From the NCBI GenBank assembly GCA_002337095.1, contig DDFI01000004.1:12670-76669 (forward strand): DNA of 64,000 nucleotides, written 5' to 3'. Position numbers and translations under genes: made by a program. Shown piece after piece: positions 1 through 9,463 of the stretch. Every line of letters begins with the position of its first letter. The stretch's first letter is position 1. The DNA is from Candidatus Saccharibacteria bacterium UBA1932. Lineage in GTDB: Bacteria > Patescibacteriota > Saccharimonadia > Saccharimonadales > Saccharimonadaceae. Below the pieces are notes generated by a model. That model worked only from the letters and a program-made list of their open reading frames with translations. It did not search any database and had not been told where the DNA came from.

Positions 1-71
1 CCATGTTCTCCTAAATCGCGCGTGGCTTTGGGTGATAACCGATCACGTAGTCGTTCAAACATATCGTTCAT
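1..71 (-). CDS. Start of an unidentified gene, cut by the window edge
   Basis: About 23 codons are visible, starting MNDMFERLRDRLSPKA. The start codon follows one base after the stop codon of the DedA gene, so the two genes are probably co-transcribed. Too little is present to name a family. Confidence 0.5.
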   Translation of the reverse strand, partial: MNDMFERLRDRLSPKATRDLGEH

Positions 72-72
72 A

Positions 73-735
73 TTATTTCTCACGATTAAATACAATTGCG
101 AGCTCGCGCTTGGTGCCGGCCCATAGTCGTGAGCGTTTTTCGCGGCTGTTCAGCGTGTGATAGAGCATCGGCGAGACGCTAAGGAAGATAATGATGAGCG
201 CGGCGATTTCGACATTAACCCCCATGTCGTGCAGCACGCGCCCAGCGTAGTAACCCAGGTAAGTGAATAGGTATGTCCAGGTAAACGCACCAACGATATT
301 ATAGGGGAGAAACTGCCGATAAGTCATCTTGCTGACACCGGCAACGATCGGCACGAAGGTGCGCACAATCGGCACAAAACAGGCTAGTATAATTGCCAGC
401 GGCCCATATTTTTCGTAAAACGCTTCGGTGCGGACCAAGTTTTCGCGGCGGAAAAATCGCGAATTTTGGCGATCAAATAGCTTGCGACCGATTTTTTTGC
501 CAAACAAATAGCCAGTTTGCTGGCCAAGGAGCGCGCAGATAAACAGCAAAAATGCAAACGTGTGGATGCTGATGTGCCCAAACGAGCCAATGCCTTGCTG
601 TACCAAAAATCCTGCAGTAAACAGTAGGCTGTCGCCGGGGAACAAGAACCCAATCAGCAGGCCCGATTCGGCAAAAATCACGCAACAGACGGCGATGACG
701 CCGAGGCCGGTGATAAAAGTCAGCACTGCTTCCAT
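73..735 (-). CDS. DedA/SNARE-associated family membrane protein
   Basis: Predicted inner-membrane protein of about 220 residues. The conserved DedA features are visible: the early segment ESGLLIGFLFPGDSLLF, a GKKIGR segment, then FVPIVRTFVPIVAGVSKM, which corresponds to the conserved F-x-P-x-x-R-x-x-x-P-x-x-AG motif of the family, and further hydrophobic segments to the C-terminus. DedA proteins act in lipid carrier or phospholipid translocation and membrane homeostasis; the substrate cannot be told here. I chose the ATG at 735, not the upstream one at 753, because a TACAAT hexamer on the minus strand (744-749) ends 8 bases before it, the leaderless spacing seen at many genes in this window. 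It is followed immediately by another minus-strand gene. Confidence 0.85.
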   Translation of the reverse strand: MEAVLTFITGLGVIAVCCVIFAESGLLIGFLFPGDSLLFTAGFLVQQGIGSFGHISIHTFAFLLFICALLGQQTGYLFGKKIGRKLFDRQNSRFFRRENLVRTEAFYEKYGPLAIILACFVPIVRTFVPIVAGVSKMTYRQFLPYNIVGAFTWTYLFTYLGYYAGRVLHDMGVNVEIAALIIIFLSVSPMLYHTLNSREKRSRLWAGTKRELAIVFNREK

Positions 736-835
736 TACCACTGATTGTAACATACTTCACAGGCAATTTCGCCCGGTCTGCTATACTATACATAGTATCA
801 ACTCCGAAAAGGTATCTAACGAAAGGAAGAGAGAG

Positions 836-1585
836 ATGGGAGAAAAAGTAACACTCAAACTAGAAAAGCGCGAGCTGCATGGCAAGAAAGTTGTCCAGCT
901 GCGCCGTCAGGGCTTGGTGCCAGGCGTTGTGTATGGCGGTGGGCTGGAGCCCGTGTCGGTACAGGGCGATGCCGGCGAGATCGACAAGGTGGTGGCGCGC
1001 GCTGGTACACACACTCCCGTTCAGCTGCCGGGTTTCAAACGAAGCATGGCGATGATTAAAGATGTCGATATTGATCCGGTACGTGGCCGTATTCGCCACA
1101 TTTCGCTGCACGCGGTCAAGGCCGACGAAGTGGTCGAGGCTGAGGTGCCGATTCGACTGGTTGGCGAGGGCGAGAGTGTTGCCGAAAAAGCTGGGCTGGT
1201 TGTGCTGCAGGCGCTGGACCGTATCCTGGTCAAGGCCGTGCCAATGGACCTACCCGAGGCGCTCGAAGTCGATATCCGCGCATTGGCCGAGGCTGGTGAT
1301 CGCGTGACGCTTGGCGATATCAAGCTACCAAAAGGCGTCGAGCTGGTCGACAACGACGACGGCCGCAAGGTAGAAGAGGGCGAAGAAGAGCCCGAGCTGA
1401 CCGACCTCGTTGTGGCTAACGTCTACGAGCCAAGCGCCCTGCAGGCCGCCAACGAAGCTGCTGGTGGTGACGCCGAGGACGAAAGCGAAGTCGCCAGCGA
1501 TAACGGCAGCGACTCTACGCAAGCCTCTGACACCACCAAATCAGACGGTGACGATCGCACCCACGACGCACCAAAAGCTTCGTAG
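836..1585 (+). CDS. rplY: 50S ribosomal protein L25/general stress protein Ctc
   Basis: Binds 5S rRNA in the large ribosomal subunit. The N-terminal L25 beta-barrel is visible (LKLEKRELHGKKVVQLRRQG, then VPGVVYGGG), followed by the longer C-terminal TL5/CTC domain (VEAEVPIRLVGEGESVAEK, then a segment ending in LPKGVEL). The last roughly 60 residues are an acidic Glu/Asp/Ser/Thr tail of low complexity, typical of bacterial CTC proteins. The start at 836 has a purine-rich GAAAGGAAGAGAG just upstream; a longer reading frame begins at 560 but its first 92 residues are antisense to the DedA gene and are not credible. It is transcribed divergently from DedA and followed by a terminator. Confidence 0.92.
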   Translation: MGEKVTLKLEKRELHGKKVVQLRRQGLVPGVVYGGGLEPVSVQGDAGEIDKVVARAGTHTPVQLPGFKRSMAMIKDVDIDPVRGRIRHISLHAVKADEVVEAEVPIRLVGEGESVAEKAGLVVLQALDRILVKAVPMDLPEALEVDIRALAEAGDRVTLGDIKLPKGVELVDNDDGRKVEEGEEEPELTDLVVANVYEPSALQAANEAAGGDAEDESEVASDNGSDSTQASDTTKSDGDDRTHDAPKAS

Positions 1586-1600
1586 CTAGTGGTATGCCGC

Positions 1601-1632
1601 ACAAAAATCCTCTGCTAGCCAGGGGATTTTTG
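1601..1632 (+). terminator. Rho-independent terminator after rplY
   Basis: Inverted repeat AAAAATCCTCTG...CAGGGGATTTTTG around GCTAGC, ending in a T run, 15 bases after the rplY stop. Confidence 0.8.
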
Positions 1633-1726
1633 TTACCCGCTTATGCTTATATCACAAATTTGAAATAATATCACAAAAATGCTAAAATAGCACTAATATT
1701 AATCGAGGTCGAGCGACTGGGAGCAT

Positions 1727-4372
1727 ATGCAAGATAGAGAGCGACGATGGACACCGCGTACACGTGCCGTTCATGAACAGCTGGCAGTTGCCCAGGCGGA
1801 TGGACGCGGGGTAATCGTCGGCAATCCAGATCTGCCCATTCACGAACATTTACCTAACATTGTCGAAGCAATACGAGATAACCAAATTGTGGTTATCGAA
1901 GCAGAGACGGGCAGCGGCAAGACTACCCAGGTGCCTCAGGCCCTGGCGGCGGCTGGCTACAAAGTAGAAATAACTCAGCCACGACGCCTATCGGCCCACG
2001 AGTTAGGCGCACGCATCGCTGACGAGCTGACGGCAGCGGTGCCTGGTTTGTCGCGTACAGTTGTCGGTGTGCTGACTGGCCACGAGAATACGCTGTCGAA
2101 CAGCACGCAGATCACGATGGCCACAGAGGGCGCACTGCTCGCAGCCAAATATCATTCTCGGCAGGCCCTTGATCGGCCGGCTGATCCTAATGCGATTATG
2201 ATCAGTGACGAGGCTCACGAACAGGGTATCGAATGGGAAGTGCATATGGCGCTTCAGCTGCGACAGATAAAAAACGATCCCAATGCCAGGCTTGTCGTGA
2301 TGACCGCGACGCTCAATAAAGAGCATTTTTTGTCACGAGTGCAAGAAATCACTGGTGTTGAACCCCATGTGGTATCGGTTCCGGGCCGCACGTATCCGGT
2401 CGAGAGGATAGAAGAGCCCGGACTCAGCGCAGCTGAGGCGGCACTCAAATATCAAGAGCCTGGTGCATGTACGCTGGTGTTTCAGCCAGGGCTGGCCGAG
2501 ATTCTTGCCACAAAACGAGCGATACAGGTAGGCATGTCGAAAGACCAACGGGAGCACACTACCATATATGTAATCCATAGCCAAGCCTCATCGCCCGAGG
2601 AGATTTCGGCAGGCTGCAACCGTGTCCCGGCGCCCGATGAAACTAAAATCGTTATCGCTACCAATGCTGCCGAGACTGGCCTGACTGTTAGTGGGATAAA
2701 ATACGTAGTCGACGACGGTACCGCGCGCGAAAGCGGACTGAATAAGCGCGGTCATGAGGGACTGCATATTGTTCATATCTCTCAAAAACGCAAGACTCAG
2801 CGCGGCGGGCGAGCGGGTCGTGAACGGCCCGGATTTGTGATCGATGTCAAGCCACAGCGGCCGCTCCAGTATGTCGCATTTGAGGACCGCGAGCCATTCG
2901 ATACTCCTGAAATCCACCGTGTTGACCTAAAGAACGCAGCACTGCGTTTCGCGATGCTTGGTATCGATATGCGCGAGCTTGATATGGTGAATCCGCCAAA
3001 GCTTGTAGCACTCGAACGCGCATACGAATCGCTGCGTATCATGGGGGCGCTCGATGCCGACGGCACTATCACGGATATCGGTGAAGATATGAGTAACTAT
3101 CCGGTACGTGCCCAGCTGAAGCGTGCGATCACCGAGTCTAAAAAATACTCCCGCGAAATCCAAGTAGTAATTGCCGGTATGGCAGCAGCAGTCGAGGCAG
3201 GTGGCCTACCTCTCTACAACCGATATGCCAGCGATGGCTGGAAGTCACTTGGCTCCGAGACCAGCTCGGATTTAATCAGGCAGCTAGAGCTATTTATTGA
3301 AGCGCGCAAGCTCGATCCCCGTGGCCAAAATCGACTCGGTCTCAACCCTAAGCGAATCAGCGAAGCGGAACACACGTATGGCAAGATTCTCCATCATTTG
3401 GGTATTGACGATGCGCTGCTTGAGCACCCCGATGACGAACAGCGCGACATTATGAGGCGATGCATATATGCGGGCTATGTTGAACGAGTATTTCGCCATG
3501 TTGGCCGCGGCGCGTATCGTTTGATGAGCGAGCCAGGTATGGCGGCTGATACGACCGAATTTCGCATTAGTGACCGTAGTGTCGTTGACTCGCGTCACGC
3601 ACCACTTGTGGTGGGCGAACCATATACGATTGATCGCATCAAAAAAGGTGAGATAAAAGAAGTCGCGGTCATCGAAGGCGTCACGGCGCTGCCGCATCTG
3701 CGCGAGCTGGGAGACGCCGCTGTGAATCTGGCCAACTGGGGCAAGGAGCAAGTGGTCTGGACGAGTAGCGGACGCGCCAAACTAGGGCGGACAGAGCGTA
3801 TTTACGGCCAACGCACCGGTCGCGCGCACGAACGGCTTGGTGATGAGGCCGACCTGAAGCAGCGCATGGCAGAATTGATCAACCGAGCCTACCAGCAGCC
3901 CGGCAAGGCGCAAATCGAACTGCGCACAATCAAAAAGCGCCTCGAGGAGTTGCAGCATCTTGCGGCCGGGCCAATTGCGATGATGACACAAGATGCCATT
4001 GGCCACCTTATGCGCGAAGCGGCGGGCCGCACTACCGAATTTGATATCCATTATTTTGACAACGAATTGATGCAACTTATTCAGGAATATGGCATCTCAC
4101 TTCGTACTTATATTACCGAAGAGGATGAGCTAGCGATCATTGCAAATGCACCCGACCAGATGAATGTGAATGGTGACATGTTATTCATTGATTATCGCAT
4201 GGGTGTGCCAAAAGTGCATGAGCGAGATTACGATCTAGAATGGGCGATGGCGCAGCGGCAGGATATTACCTTGCCCGATGGCCGTAGCGTGAAGTTTGTC
4301 TATCGCAAGCGCGAATATACCATTCTTGATCTCAAAGCTGAGCTTGTAGCTGAAGCAGGACTACAGGGGTGA
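1727..4372 (+). CDS. DEAH-box RNA helicase, HrpA-like
   Basis: Superfamily 2 ATPase of 881 residues. Motif I is EAETGSGKTTQVPQAL (about residues 65-80), motif II is DEAHEQG (about 164), motif III is MTATL, and motif VI is QRGGRAGRERPG (about 356). The order and spacing match the DEAH/RHA group (HrpA, HrpB, Prp22-like). Past the helicase core there is a winged-helix/ratchet-like region and a long unassigned C-terminal part. It is shorter than E. coli HrpA (about 1300 residues). A GGGAG sits just before the ATG. It is the first gene of a three-gene run with two unknown genes (4411, 5316), which may be partners in RNA handling (inference). Confidence 0.85.
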   Translation: MQDRERRWTPRTRAVHEQLAVAQADGRGVIVGNPDLPIHEHLPNIVEAIRDNQIVVIEAETGSGKTTQVPQALAAAGYKVEITQPRRLSAHELGARIADELTAAVPGLSRTVVGVLTGHENTLSNSTQITMATEGALLAAKYHSRQALDRPADPNAIMISDEAHEQGIEWEVHMALQLRQIKNDPNARLVVMTATLNKEHFLSRVQEITGVEPHVVSVPGRTYPVERIEEPGLSAAEAALKYQEPGACTLVFQPGLAEILATKRAIQVGMSKDQREHTTIYVIHSQASSPEEISAGCNRVPAPDETKIVIATNAAETGLTVSGIKYVVDDGTARESGLNKRGHEGLHIVHISQKRKTQRGGRAGRERPGFVIDVKPQRPLQYVAFEDREPFDTPEIHRVDLKNAALRFAMLGIDMRELDMVNPPKLVALERAYESLRIMGALDADGTITDIGEDMSNYPVRAQLKRAITESKKYSREIQVVIAGMAAAVEAGGLPLYNRYASDGWKSLGSETSSDLIRQLELFIEARKLDPRGQNRLGLNPKRISEAEHTYGKILHHLGIDDALLEHPDDEQRDIMRRCIYAGYVERVFRHVGRGAYRLMSEPGMAADTTEFRISDRSVVDSRHAPLVVGEPYTIDRIKKGEIKEVAVIEGVTALPHLRELGDAAVNLANWGKEQVVWTSSGRAKLGRTERIYGQRTGRAHERLGDEADLKQRMAELINRAYQQPGKAQIELRTIKKRLEELQHLAAGPIAMMTQDAIGHLMREAAGRTTEFDIHYFDNELMQLIQEYGISLRTYITEEDELAIIANAPDQMNVNGDMLFIDYRMGVPKVHERDYDLEWAMAQRQDITLPDGRSVKFVYRKREYTILDLKAELVAEAGLQG

Positions 4373-4410
4373 AAATTGACTAAAAACGTAATACGTGCTA
4401 TAATATAGAT

Positions 4411-5319
4411 ATGACACACGAGTATCCTGAGCAGCATGATAACGGCATGAGCCTGCCTGATGATTTGGATGCGGAGCTGGCCGAGTTACTCGGCGCCGAG
4501 CTGGATTCTGATACGGAATCTTGGATTGAGGAGAACCGCAAAAAGGTGCTCGAAGCTACCCGGCAGCATATCGTGGCGCAATACCTGGAATTCTGTAATA
4601 ATGACCTGGATATTGGCGCATACGCTACGGTCCTGGCGCACGAACGAGGTATCGATACTGATACCGATGTGGATTTTCGTCCGCAATTTTACGCCGAGCT
4701 TGATTTGATTATAACTACGATTGACGAATCACAGGTCGGAAAAGTCTCTGCCGATGAACTGATACGCAGGAAATATCGTCTGGCGGCAAAACTTGTTGCG
4801 CGCTATGGCTCGATGGCGGCGCGCCCACTCATCGACATGATCGATATTGCTAATTCTGGCGGCGATATGGTGAGTGAATTCGATGCTGATACGATTGTTG
4901 CGACCGATGAATTATTTACGGGCTCAAACGCGATACGAGACGAACGGTACGATAGCGCTCTTGAGCCCTCGTACGCGGTGCTGTTTGGAACGGTCCAACA
5001 GCAGCTCCCACGCATCATTGGCCACCGTGATGATCTGGATAGCTGTGCATCGATCGTTACTGCGGGCGGCATTAAGCTAGCCCAGCTGCAGTGGGAGGTC
5101 GATCACGTGCATGGGCTGTCGGACGATGAGATCACGAGCAGAACCAATGCCACCCTGATGAGTATCGGCACCCATCTCAGGGAGGAGTTTGAAAAGTTTG
5201 GTGTGGAATTTGAGGATGAGGAGTCGCCTATTTTGCCGCGAGTCGTCGAGCTCATGCAATACATCGCGTGCCGCACACAGGAGATATTGCAGCGGGCATT
5301 CGAGGCGGGTGATCTGTGA
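4411..5319 (+). CDS. Unknown acidic protein, paralogue of the next gene
   Basis: No family recognised. The 302-residue product is acidic and mostly helical by eye, with no signal peptide or membrane segment. A stretch reading ADELIRRKYRLAAKLVARYG (about residues 116-135) followed by IDMIDIANSGG and DADTIVATDEL resembles DALSDRKIRLAATSHAYDEC with AIDIIQPRG and RDTLFAEDH in the next gene, so the two look like diverged tandem duplicates. TATAAT at 4399-4404 ends 6 bases before the ATG, with no ribosome-binding site, so a leaderless transcript is likely in addition to read-through from the helicase gene. Confidence 0.7.
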   Translation: MTHEYPEQHDNGMSLPDDLDAELAELLGAELDSDTESWIEENRKKVLEATRQHIVAQYLEFCNNDLDIGAYATVLAHERGIDTDTDVDFRPQFYAELDLIITTIDESQVGKVSADELIRRKYRLAAKLVARYGSMAARPLIDMIDIANSGGDMVSEFDADTIVATDELFTGSNAIRDERYDSALEPSYAVLFGTVQQQLPRIIGHRDDLDSCASIVTAGGIKLAQLQWEVDHVHGLSDDEITSRTNATLMSIGTHLREEFEKFGVEFEDEESPILPRVVELMQYIACRTQEILQRAFEAGDL

Positions 5320-6623
5320 GCGAGCGCTTTCCAGATGAATTTGACTCGGCTGAGCTCGAAGGTATGTTTGATCAGATTGAACTGTGGCTTAATCCTGCTG
5401 GCGCGGAAGTGCAGGCGGCACGGGCAGAGCTGGTGTCGCGTAGTTACCTAGACGATATCCGTGAGCAGTTGGTCACTGCTGGGCACGATGAACTAATTTG
5501 TGGCCGGCAACTCTACGAAGCGCCCGATGGTGACGCAGCAGCCCGTACGGCATGGCGCAACAAGCTATCGCGCCTCATGGCCGAGCTGACACCACCTGAT
5601 GACGAGCTGTCCGACGATGCGCTGAGCGACCGAAAAATCCGATTGGCTGCCACCAGCCACGCGTACGACGAATGCATGGCGGCGGCTGCGCTATGCGAGG
5701 CGATCGATATCATTCAGCCGCGCGGCCTGAGTGTATCGTCACTGTCGCGCGACACATTATTTGCCGAAGATCATCGGCGGTTTGATGGTGATGATGTGCG
5801 TATTGCTGCGGCACATGATCGCTATGCCCGTGATATTGGCCGCGAGCTGGGCGCGCGTGTTCAAACTGAGCTGGCTGAACATCTCGAGGGGGCCCGGGTG
5901 ACCGCTGAATTTGTAGCGGAGTTTGCCGATGCGGTAATTCGCATGGGTGCTGACTGGGCAATTGCCCACTGGAAACATCGTCGTGAGATTACTGAGCCGG
6001 CATGCGCGAGGCAAATGCGCTATGACGGCGAGGTGCGTGATATCCAGCGCAAAGTAGCCGAACTCTGCGCGATAGCCGATACTGAGCATGCGAGGTCGAC
6101 GGCATATAAGTGGATAAAGTATATTATGGCGCGCGGCTCCGACCACCTGAGCGTCTGTCCTGACCTGGCCTTACTTGCAGAGGAATGGCGCCAGCAGCAG
6201 GTGGCAAAGTTAGAGAATATAGTACCGGTCGTGAATGTGCCTGAGTGCTTTGATTCGCTCGTCTACTGCGAGGTGCTAGATTGGGTGGCAAAGCAGCAAT
6301 ATCGTGATTGCCTTCAGATATATTTTGACGCGACGGGGCAACTTGGCAATAGTCAATTGCACGCGAGCAAAGTCGTTCAGAACGGTATCGAGAAAGCTAT
6401 GATTGAGCTGGGGTATGGGTTTGCGTCAGCTGTTACAGATGAGCGGCGGCAAACATTCATAGATGCAGCGACGCGTGACATGCTCGAGACCGAAATATTT
6501 GCTGGCTCGACCGAGCCGACAAAGAGCCGCGATGATGCGCGATTGATCATGAGTATGATCGACCGAGCGTATGCGGAAGCAAAAATCTTCATTGAGTGTC
6601 GGCGCGAAGCCGGGCAGAAATAG
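5316..6623 (+). CDS. Unknown protein, paralogue of the preceding gene
   Basis: No family recognised; 435 residues, soluble and helix-rich by eye. The GTG start overlaps the stop of the previous gene by four bases (GTGA), indicating translational coupling. Its N-terminal half shares spaced residues with the upstream protein (see there), while the C-terminal half is extra. The run ends in a strong terminator at 6640, so helicase plus these two genes form one transcription unit. Confidence 0.7.
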   Translation: MSERFPDEFDSAELEGMFDQIELWLNPAGAEVQAARAELVSRSYLDDIREQLVTAGHDELICGRQLYEAPDGDAAARTAWRNKLSRLMAELTPPDDELSDDALSDRKIRLAATSHAYDECMAAAALCEAIDIIQPRGLSVSSLSRDTLFAEDHRRFDGDDVRIAAAHDRYARDIGRELGARVQTELAEHLEGARVTAEFVAEFADAVIRMGADWAIAHWKHRREITEPACARQMRYDGEVRDIQRKVAELCAIADTEHARSTAYKWIKYIMARGSDHLSVCPDLALLAEEWRQQQVAKLENIVPVVNVPECFDSLVYCEVLDWVAKQQYRDCLQIYFDATGQLGNSQLHASKVVQNGIEKAMIELGYGFASAVTDERRQTFIDAATRDMLETEIFAGSTEPTKSRDDARLIMSMIDRAYAEAKIFIECRREAGQK

Positions 6624-6639
6624 CAAGATAATTGAAGAG

Positions 6640-6676
6640 CCCCCGCGTTTCTTTAGATTGAAACGCGGGGGTTTTG
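6640..6676. terminator. Strong terminator between convergent genes
   Basis: Perfect 12-bp stem CCCCCGCGTTTC / GAAACGCGGGGG with an 8-base loop and TTTT. It can serve both the unknown-gene operon and the convergent ABC transporter, whose stop lies 7 bases on. Confidence 0.88.
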
Positions 6677-6682
6677 TTGCTA

Positions 6683-8431
6683 CTACTCTTCGATGAAACC
6701 GCCGGATTGGTGCGCCCAGAGCTTGGCGTAGGTACCGCCGCGGGCGAGCAATTCGGCGTGGGTGCCGTCTTCGACGATCTGGCCGTGATTGAGCACGATA
6801 ATACGATCGAGCTTGGCGATGGTGGACAGGCGGTGCGCAATGACGATGCTCGTGCGGCCGTGCATCAGTTCGCCCAGGCTGGCCTGGATGAGCTTTTCGC
6901 TTTCGCTATCCAGCGCCGATGTGGCTTCGTCGAGGATCAGGATCGGTGCGTCCTTCAAGATTGCGCGCGCAATCGCCACACGCTGTCGTTGGCCACCGCT
7001 GAGCTTGATGCCGCGCTCGCCCACGAGCGTGTCGAGGCCATCGGCGAGTTCGGCAATAAATTCCCACGCGTTGGCGCGCTTTGCAGCCGCAATGATTTCA
7101 TCTTCACCTGCGTCTGGCTTGCCATAGGCGATGTTGTCGCGCAGGCTGCGATGAAACAGCAGCGGCTCTTGTGGCACAAATGAGATTGCCTGGCGTAGTG
7201 ATTGCTGGGTGACCTTGGCGATATCGTGATTGTCAATGCGAATTTCGCCGCTGGTTGGATCGGCAAAGCGCAGCAACAGGTGTGTCATGGTTGTTTTGCC
7301 GGCGCCTGAGTGCCCAACAAGCCCCACTTTTTGGCCTGCAGGAATAGTAAGTGAAATGTCACGGATGACGGTTTGTTTGCTGTCGCTGTAGCGATAACTG
7401 ACGTGATCAAACGTAATGGTAGGGTGTGCTACAGCAAGACGGCCGGCATGTGGCGCGTCAACTACCGCGGGGCTGTGAAGGAGCATTTTTGTCATTGGCT
7501 CGGCGTCGAGCAGCGCCTGGTCGTAGCCGTTGAGGATGCTGCCGAGGCTAAACATTTGCGAACCGAGCCGTTGCATATACGCGATGATAAACACGGCAAT
7601 TGCAATCGTCATCTCGCCACGTGTCACAAAATAAATGCAGGTAAACGCGGCGATAATTTGCACTACGACCATAAGAGCTACCCGCGCAGATCCTTCGCTA
7701 GCAATAAATCCAATATCGCGCATGAATGCGTGCCGGTAAGCTTGCGATTTTTGCTCCAGGTTCGCTGCCTCGATTGCTTCGTGCGCAAACGTCTTGACGA
7801 TAGTGTTGTTGGTAAACGTATCCGCCACATCGCCATATATATCGCTACGAATTTCGCGGCGGCGCGTACGCCATTTTGAACGGTGGCGAATACTCCATTT
7901 GACCTGGATGATAAGCGCAATCAAAAAGCCCGTCACAAGCAGGGCGAGCGGCCACGATTGTGTCAACAAAATACCGATGCCGATCGTGACATTTAGCACA
8001 AAACCGAGTGTCTGCATAATCAGTAAATCTTGAAGCATCACTCGGGCGATGATGAAATTACCGAAGTTGGTTGTCATGGCACCGGTTTTTTGACCTGCAA
8101 AAAACGCGGCATCCTTGGTAATGATATCGTGATAGGTGTGGTGCATGAGCTCGTGTGTGACGTCGGCCTCGTGGCGAGTGAGCGCACGAAACCCTACAAA
8201 GTTTGCCGTAGCGCCGGCGAGCCCTAGCCCAGCGGCAAGCCAAGCAGCTACAACGGCATGATCGTGCTGATTACTAGATAGCGCACCCACCACTTGGCTG
8301 GCGACATAGGGCAAGATCGTATCGATTAGCAACGTACCCAGCGGTATGCAAACGAGCGCCGCAAAAAAGCTCACTCGGTGCTTGCGCATGTGCGCCCAAT
8401 ACAATGATACGGTGTGACGATTGATAGACAT
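6683..8431 (-). CDS. ABC exporter, fused membrane and ATPase domains
   Basis: Half-transporter of about 582 residues in the MsbA/multidrug (ABCB) style; it would act as a dimer in the membrane. The N-terminal about 320 residues hold hydrophobic segments of a type I exporter. The ATPase domain has Walker A GHSGAGKTT, Q-loop FVPQEPLL, signature LSGGQRQRVAIARAIL, Walker B ILILDEATSALDS and the H-loop in VIAHRLSTI. The ATG at 8431 has AGAGGAAC 9 bases upstream; a TTG at 8437 is less likely. Substrate unknown. No partner half-transporter gene is adjacent, so a homodimer is likely. Confidence 0.9.
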   Translation of the reverse strand: MSINRHTVSLYWAHMRKHRVSFFAALVCIPLGTLLIDTILPYVASQVVGALSSNQHDHAVVAAWLAAGLGLAGATANFVGFRALTRHEADVTHELMHHTYHDIITKDAAFFAGQKTGAMTTNFGNFIIARVMLQDLLIMQTLGFVLNVTIGIGILLTQSWPLALLVTGFLIALIIQVKWSIRHRSKWRTRRREIRSDIYGDVADTFTNNTIVKTFAHEAIEAANLEQKSQAYRHAFMRDIGFIASEGSARVALMVVVQIIAAFTCIYFVTRGEMTIAIAVFIIAYMQRLGSQMFSLGSILNGYDQALLDAEPMTKMLLHSPAVVDAPHAGRLAVAHPTITFDHVSYRYSDSKQTVIRDISLTIPAGQKVGLVGHSGAGKTTMTHLLLRFADPTSGEIRIDNHDIAKVTQQSLRQAISFVPQEPLLFHRSLRDNIAYGKPDAGEDEIIAAAKRANAWEFIAELADGLDTLVGERGIKLSGGQRQRVAIARAILKDAPILILDEATSALDSESEKLIQASLGELMHGRTSIVIAHRLSTIAKLDRIIVLNHGQIVEDGTHAELLARGGTYAKLWAHQSGGFIEE

Positions 8432-8577
8432 AGGCAAAAAGTTCCTCTTGTAGTTATTGTAATGGATAATAGAATGTATCGCTAGCGGTCAAGGGCTCGT
8501 CCCGACCCGACGTGCGTGAATAGAGGAATCCGGACAAGGATTCGTAGTACGATTCATTATACAGTATAATGAGGGTA

Positions 8578-9462
8578 ATGCAAAAGATTCTCCTCTACTA
8601 CAAATTTACGCCACTTGCTGATCCGGAGGCTGTCAAATTGTGGCAAAAAACACTTGCTGATAGTTTGAATTTGCGCGGGCGAATTTTGATCAGCCGAGAT
8701 GGAATTAATGGTACGGTCGGTGGCGATATTGAGGATCTGAAAACGTATATAAAGGAAACAAAAAAGCTGCCAGGATTTAAAGGTATCGTATTTAAATGGA
8801 GTAACGGCACGCGCGAGGATTTTCCGCGCATGAGTGTGCGGTACCGGCGCGAGTTGGTGGGCTTTAAGAACAGTGAAGATGAATTTGAGGTAGATGAGCA
8901 TGGTGTAGTGGGTGGCGGCGTGCATCTGAAGCCCGAGGAAGTGAACGCAATGGTGGAGCAATATGGCGAGGACGTGGTGTTTTTTGACGGTCGTAACGCC
9001 AGCGAGGCGCTGGTCGGCAAATTCAAAAACGCCGTGGTGCCAGACACTCGTACCAGCCGGGATTTCATCGCAGAGCTCGAGAGTAACAAGTATGATGACA
9101 TTAAAGACAAAAAAGTCATCAGCTACTGCACCGGCGGTATTCGCTGCGAAGTGATTAGCGCCATGATGAAAAAGCGTGGATTTAAAGATGTCTACCAAAT
9201 CGACGGTGGCATCGTAAAATACGGCGAGAAATACGGCGACGATGGCTTGTGGGAAGGCGCACTGCGGGTGTTTGACGACCGCAAAGTCATGACATTTAGT
9301 GACCACGCCAAGACGATTGGCGCGTGCATTCACTGCGCGGCCGCGACCAGCAATTTCGAAAACTGTGCCGAGCCAAGCTGCAATGAATTGGTGTTGATTT
9401 GTGATGATTGTAAGCAAGACCCAGAGAAGTTGTTTCACGATAATACCTGCAAGGAGGCTTAA
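8578..9462 (+). CDS. trhO: tRNA uridine-34 hydroxylase, rhodanese family
   Basis: TrhO (YceA, UPF0176) hydroxylates U34 of tRNA to ho5U using O2. The N-terminal ferredoxin-like domain (KILLYYKFTPLADP; GRILISRDGINGTVGG) is followed by a rhodanese domain with the active-site loop SYCTGGIRCE (about residue 184) and a C-terminal Cys cluster (CIHCAAAT, CAEPSCNELVLICDDCK) typical of the longer members. TATAAT at 8565-8570 overlaps an upstream ATG (8569), so the ATG at 8578 is the better, leaderless start. The stop overlaps the ribosome-binding site of the peptide deformylase gene; both tRNA modification and nascent-chain processing belong to translation. Confidence 0.88.
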   Translation: MQKILLYYKFTPLADPEAVKLWQKTLADSLNLRGRILISRDGINGTVGGDIEDLKTYIKETKKLPGFKGIVFKWSNGTREDFPRMSVRYRRELVGFKNSEDEFEVDEHGVVGGGVHLKPEEVNAMVEQYGEDVVFFDGRNASEALVGKFKNAVVPDTRTSRDFIAELESNKYDDIKDKKVISYCTGGIRCEVISAMMKKRGFKDVYQIDGGIVKYGEKYGDDGLWEGALRVFDDRKVMTFSDHAKTIGACIHCAAATSNFENCAEPSCNELVLICDDCKQDPEKLFHDNTCKEA

Positions 9463-9463
9463 T

